From Ilumatobacteraceae bacterium (lineage in GTDB: Bacteria > Actinomycetota > Acidimicrobiia > Acidimicrobiales > Ilumatobacteraceae): a stretch of DNA of 17,280 bases. Under the pieces are notes generated by a model. The model had not been told where the DNA came from, did no database searches, and worked only from the letters and a program-made list of their open reading frames with translations. The position numbers and the translations under genes were made by a program. Below, one piece after another: positions 16,348 to 17,280 of the stretch. The stretch lies in assembly GCA_016650435.1 (NCBI GenBank), contig JAENVT010000082.1, positions 1-17,280 on the forward strand, read 5' to 3'. Each line of letters begins with the position of its first letter. The stretch's first letter is position 1.

Positions 16348-17280
16348 CACCTATCAATATCCCCGAGGATGAAGTACAGCGAGGCGAGGATCGAGATCAC
16401 ATCGGGCACGTACACGCCGCGCAACACCCACGGCACAACCGAGATGTTGTTGAAGCTGGCCGAGCGGATCTTGACGCGGAACGGTCCGAGGTCGCCTTTG
16501 CTGACGACGTAGTAGCCCATCTCGCCGAGCGGGTTCTCGGTGCTGACCCACGCTTCGCCCTCTGGCACCTTGATGATGCGTGGCACCTTGGCCATGACCG
16601 AACCGCTGGGAATGCCGTCGAGCAGTTGGTCGACGATCTTGGTCGCTTCACGTGTTTCTTGCAGTCGAACCCAGCAACGCGCGAAGCAGTCGCCGTCGGG
16701 GTGAGTCCAGACCTTCCAGTCGACCTTGTCCCACGCCATCGGCAGCTTCTGATCGCGGCGCAGATCCCAATCGACACCGCTGGCGCGAAGGTTGGCGCCG
16801 CTGAGCCCGTATTGCTTGGCAACGTCGGCAGGAATCACACCGATACCGCGCAGCCGGCTCTGGAAGATCTCGTTGCCGAACAGCAGATCGTCCATCTCGT
16901 CGCAGAAGTTGCGCAGCTTCTTCATGACCTGCTTGGTCTCGGGGATCCAGCCGGCAGGAAGGTCGTCTTTCAGACCGCCGATGCGGTCGAAGTTGGGATG
17001 GAACCGGCCGCCGGTGGCCGCCTCGATCAGGTTGAGCACGTACTCGCGGTCGCGGAAGGCGAGGAACACCGGAGTGATCGCGCCGAGCTGCACTCCGAGG
17101 TCGCCGAGGAACAGGCCGACATTGGCGATTCGGCTGAGCTCGAACAGGATCGTGCGGATGTACTGGGCCCGCGGCGGAGCCTCGATGTCCATCAGCTGCT
17201 CGGCAGCGAGGATGAACGGCACTTCGTTGGCGAAGCTGCCGAGCCAGTCGATGCGGTTGATCAGCGTGGTCACCTGCGGG
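16347..17280 (-). CDS. nuoD: NADH-quinone oxidoreductase subunit D (5' end outside window)
   Basis: This is a peripheral-arm subunit (49-kDa/NDUFS2 homologue) that helps form the quinone site next to cluster N2. About 310 residues are visible, and the frame runs off the right edge with PQVTTLINRIDW, a segment internal to the family, so roughly the first quarter is missing. GTG 17271-17273 is therefore probably an internal valine. Recognisable stretches are PPRAQYIRTILFELSRI, LGAITPVFLAFRDRE, FDRIGGLKDDLPAGW, GLSGANLRASGVDWDLRRD and the end GDIDR. The conserved His of the RIxSHL segment appears to be Val here (17118-17120). The N-terminal region with the arginine methylated in human NDUFS2 is outside the window. 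Its TGA overlaps the nuoH ATG. Confidence 0.96.
   Translation of the reverse strand, partial: PQVTTLINRIDWLGSFANEVPFILAAEQLMDIEAPPRAQYIRTILFELSRIANVGLFLGDLGVQLGAITPVFLAFRDREYVLNLIEAATGGRFHPNFDRIGGLKDDLPAGWIPETKQVMKKLRNFCDEMDDLLFGNEIFQSRLRGIGVIPADVAKQYGLSGANLRASGVDWDLRRDQKLPMAWDKVDWKVWTHPDGDCFARCWVRLQETREATKIVDQLLDGIPSGSVMAKVPRIIKVPEGEAWVSTENPLGEMGYYVVSKGDLGPFRVKIRSASFNNISVVPWVLRGVYVPDVISILASLYFILGDIDR

Overview
The window is GC-rich DNA, and most of its genes lie on the minus strand. It carries the distal part of a respiratory complex I (nuo) operon that ends in a complex I assembly methyltransferase gene. The GC content, the many GTG/TTG starts, an LPxTG cell-wall protein with a polybasic tail, and the membrane-protein style all point to a Gram-positive, high-GC actinobacterium. 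A deep lineage such as Acidimicrobiia seems plausible, but that placement is inferred and was not tested.

Layout from left to right: (1) tRNA-Tyr(GTA) on the minus strand, diverging from yajQ on the plus strand across only 42 bp. (2) yajQ converges with a gap of 4 bp on a minus-strand gene for a 737-aa single-pass membrane protein. Its outer domain looks like a zinc peptidase that has lost its HExxH residues. (3) This gene lies 33 bp behind acs (AMP-forming acetyl-CoA synthetase) and is probably co-transcribed with it. (4) Next comes a large secreted, sortase-anchored protein with an Asp/Asn/His/Gly-rich region, two prealbumin-like repeats and three DUF11 repeats, followed by a strong hairpin. 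(5) From 7601 to the right edge runs one tightly packed minus-strand operon, read from high to low coordinates: nuoD (cut by the edge), nuoH, nuoI, nuoJ, nuoK, nuoL, nuoM, nuoN, then a MidA/NDUFAF7-type methyltransferase gene. A hairpin at 7550-7591 marks its probable end.

How the genes work together: NuoD and NuoI belong to the peripheral arm near the quinone site and iron-sulfur cluster N2. NuoH, J, K, L, M and N form the proton-pumping membrane arm. The human homologue of the terminal methyltransferase modifies an arginine of the NuoD homologue, so its place as last gene of the operon suggests dedicated complex I maturation. nuoE, nuoF and nuoG are missing from their usual place between nuoD and nuoH.

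The points most worth checking are the missing nuoEFG, the loss of a conserved histidine in NuoD and of a conserved glutamate in NuoH, the methyltransferase linkage, the apparent pseudo-peptidase, and the repeat-rich wall protein. I saw no mobile element, CRISPR array, phage gene or clear sign of recent transfer. No gene-free stretch exceeds 300 bases.
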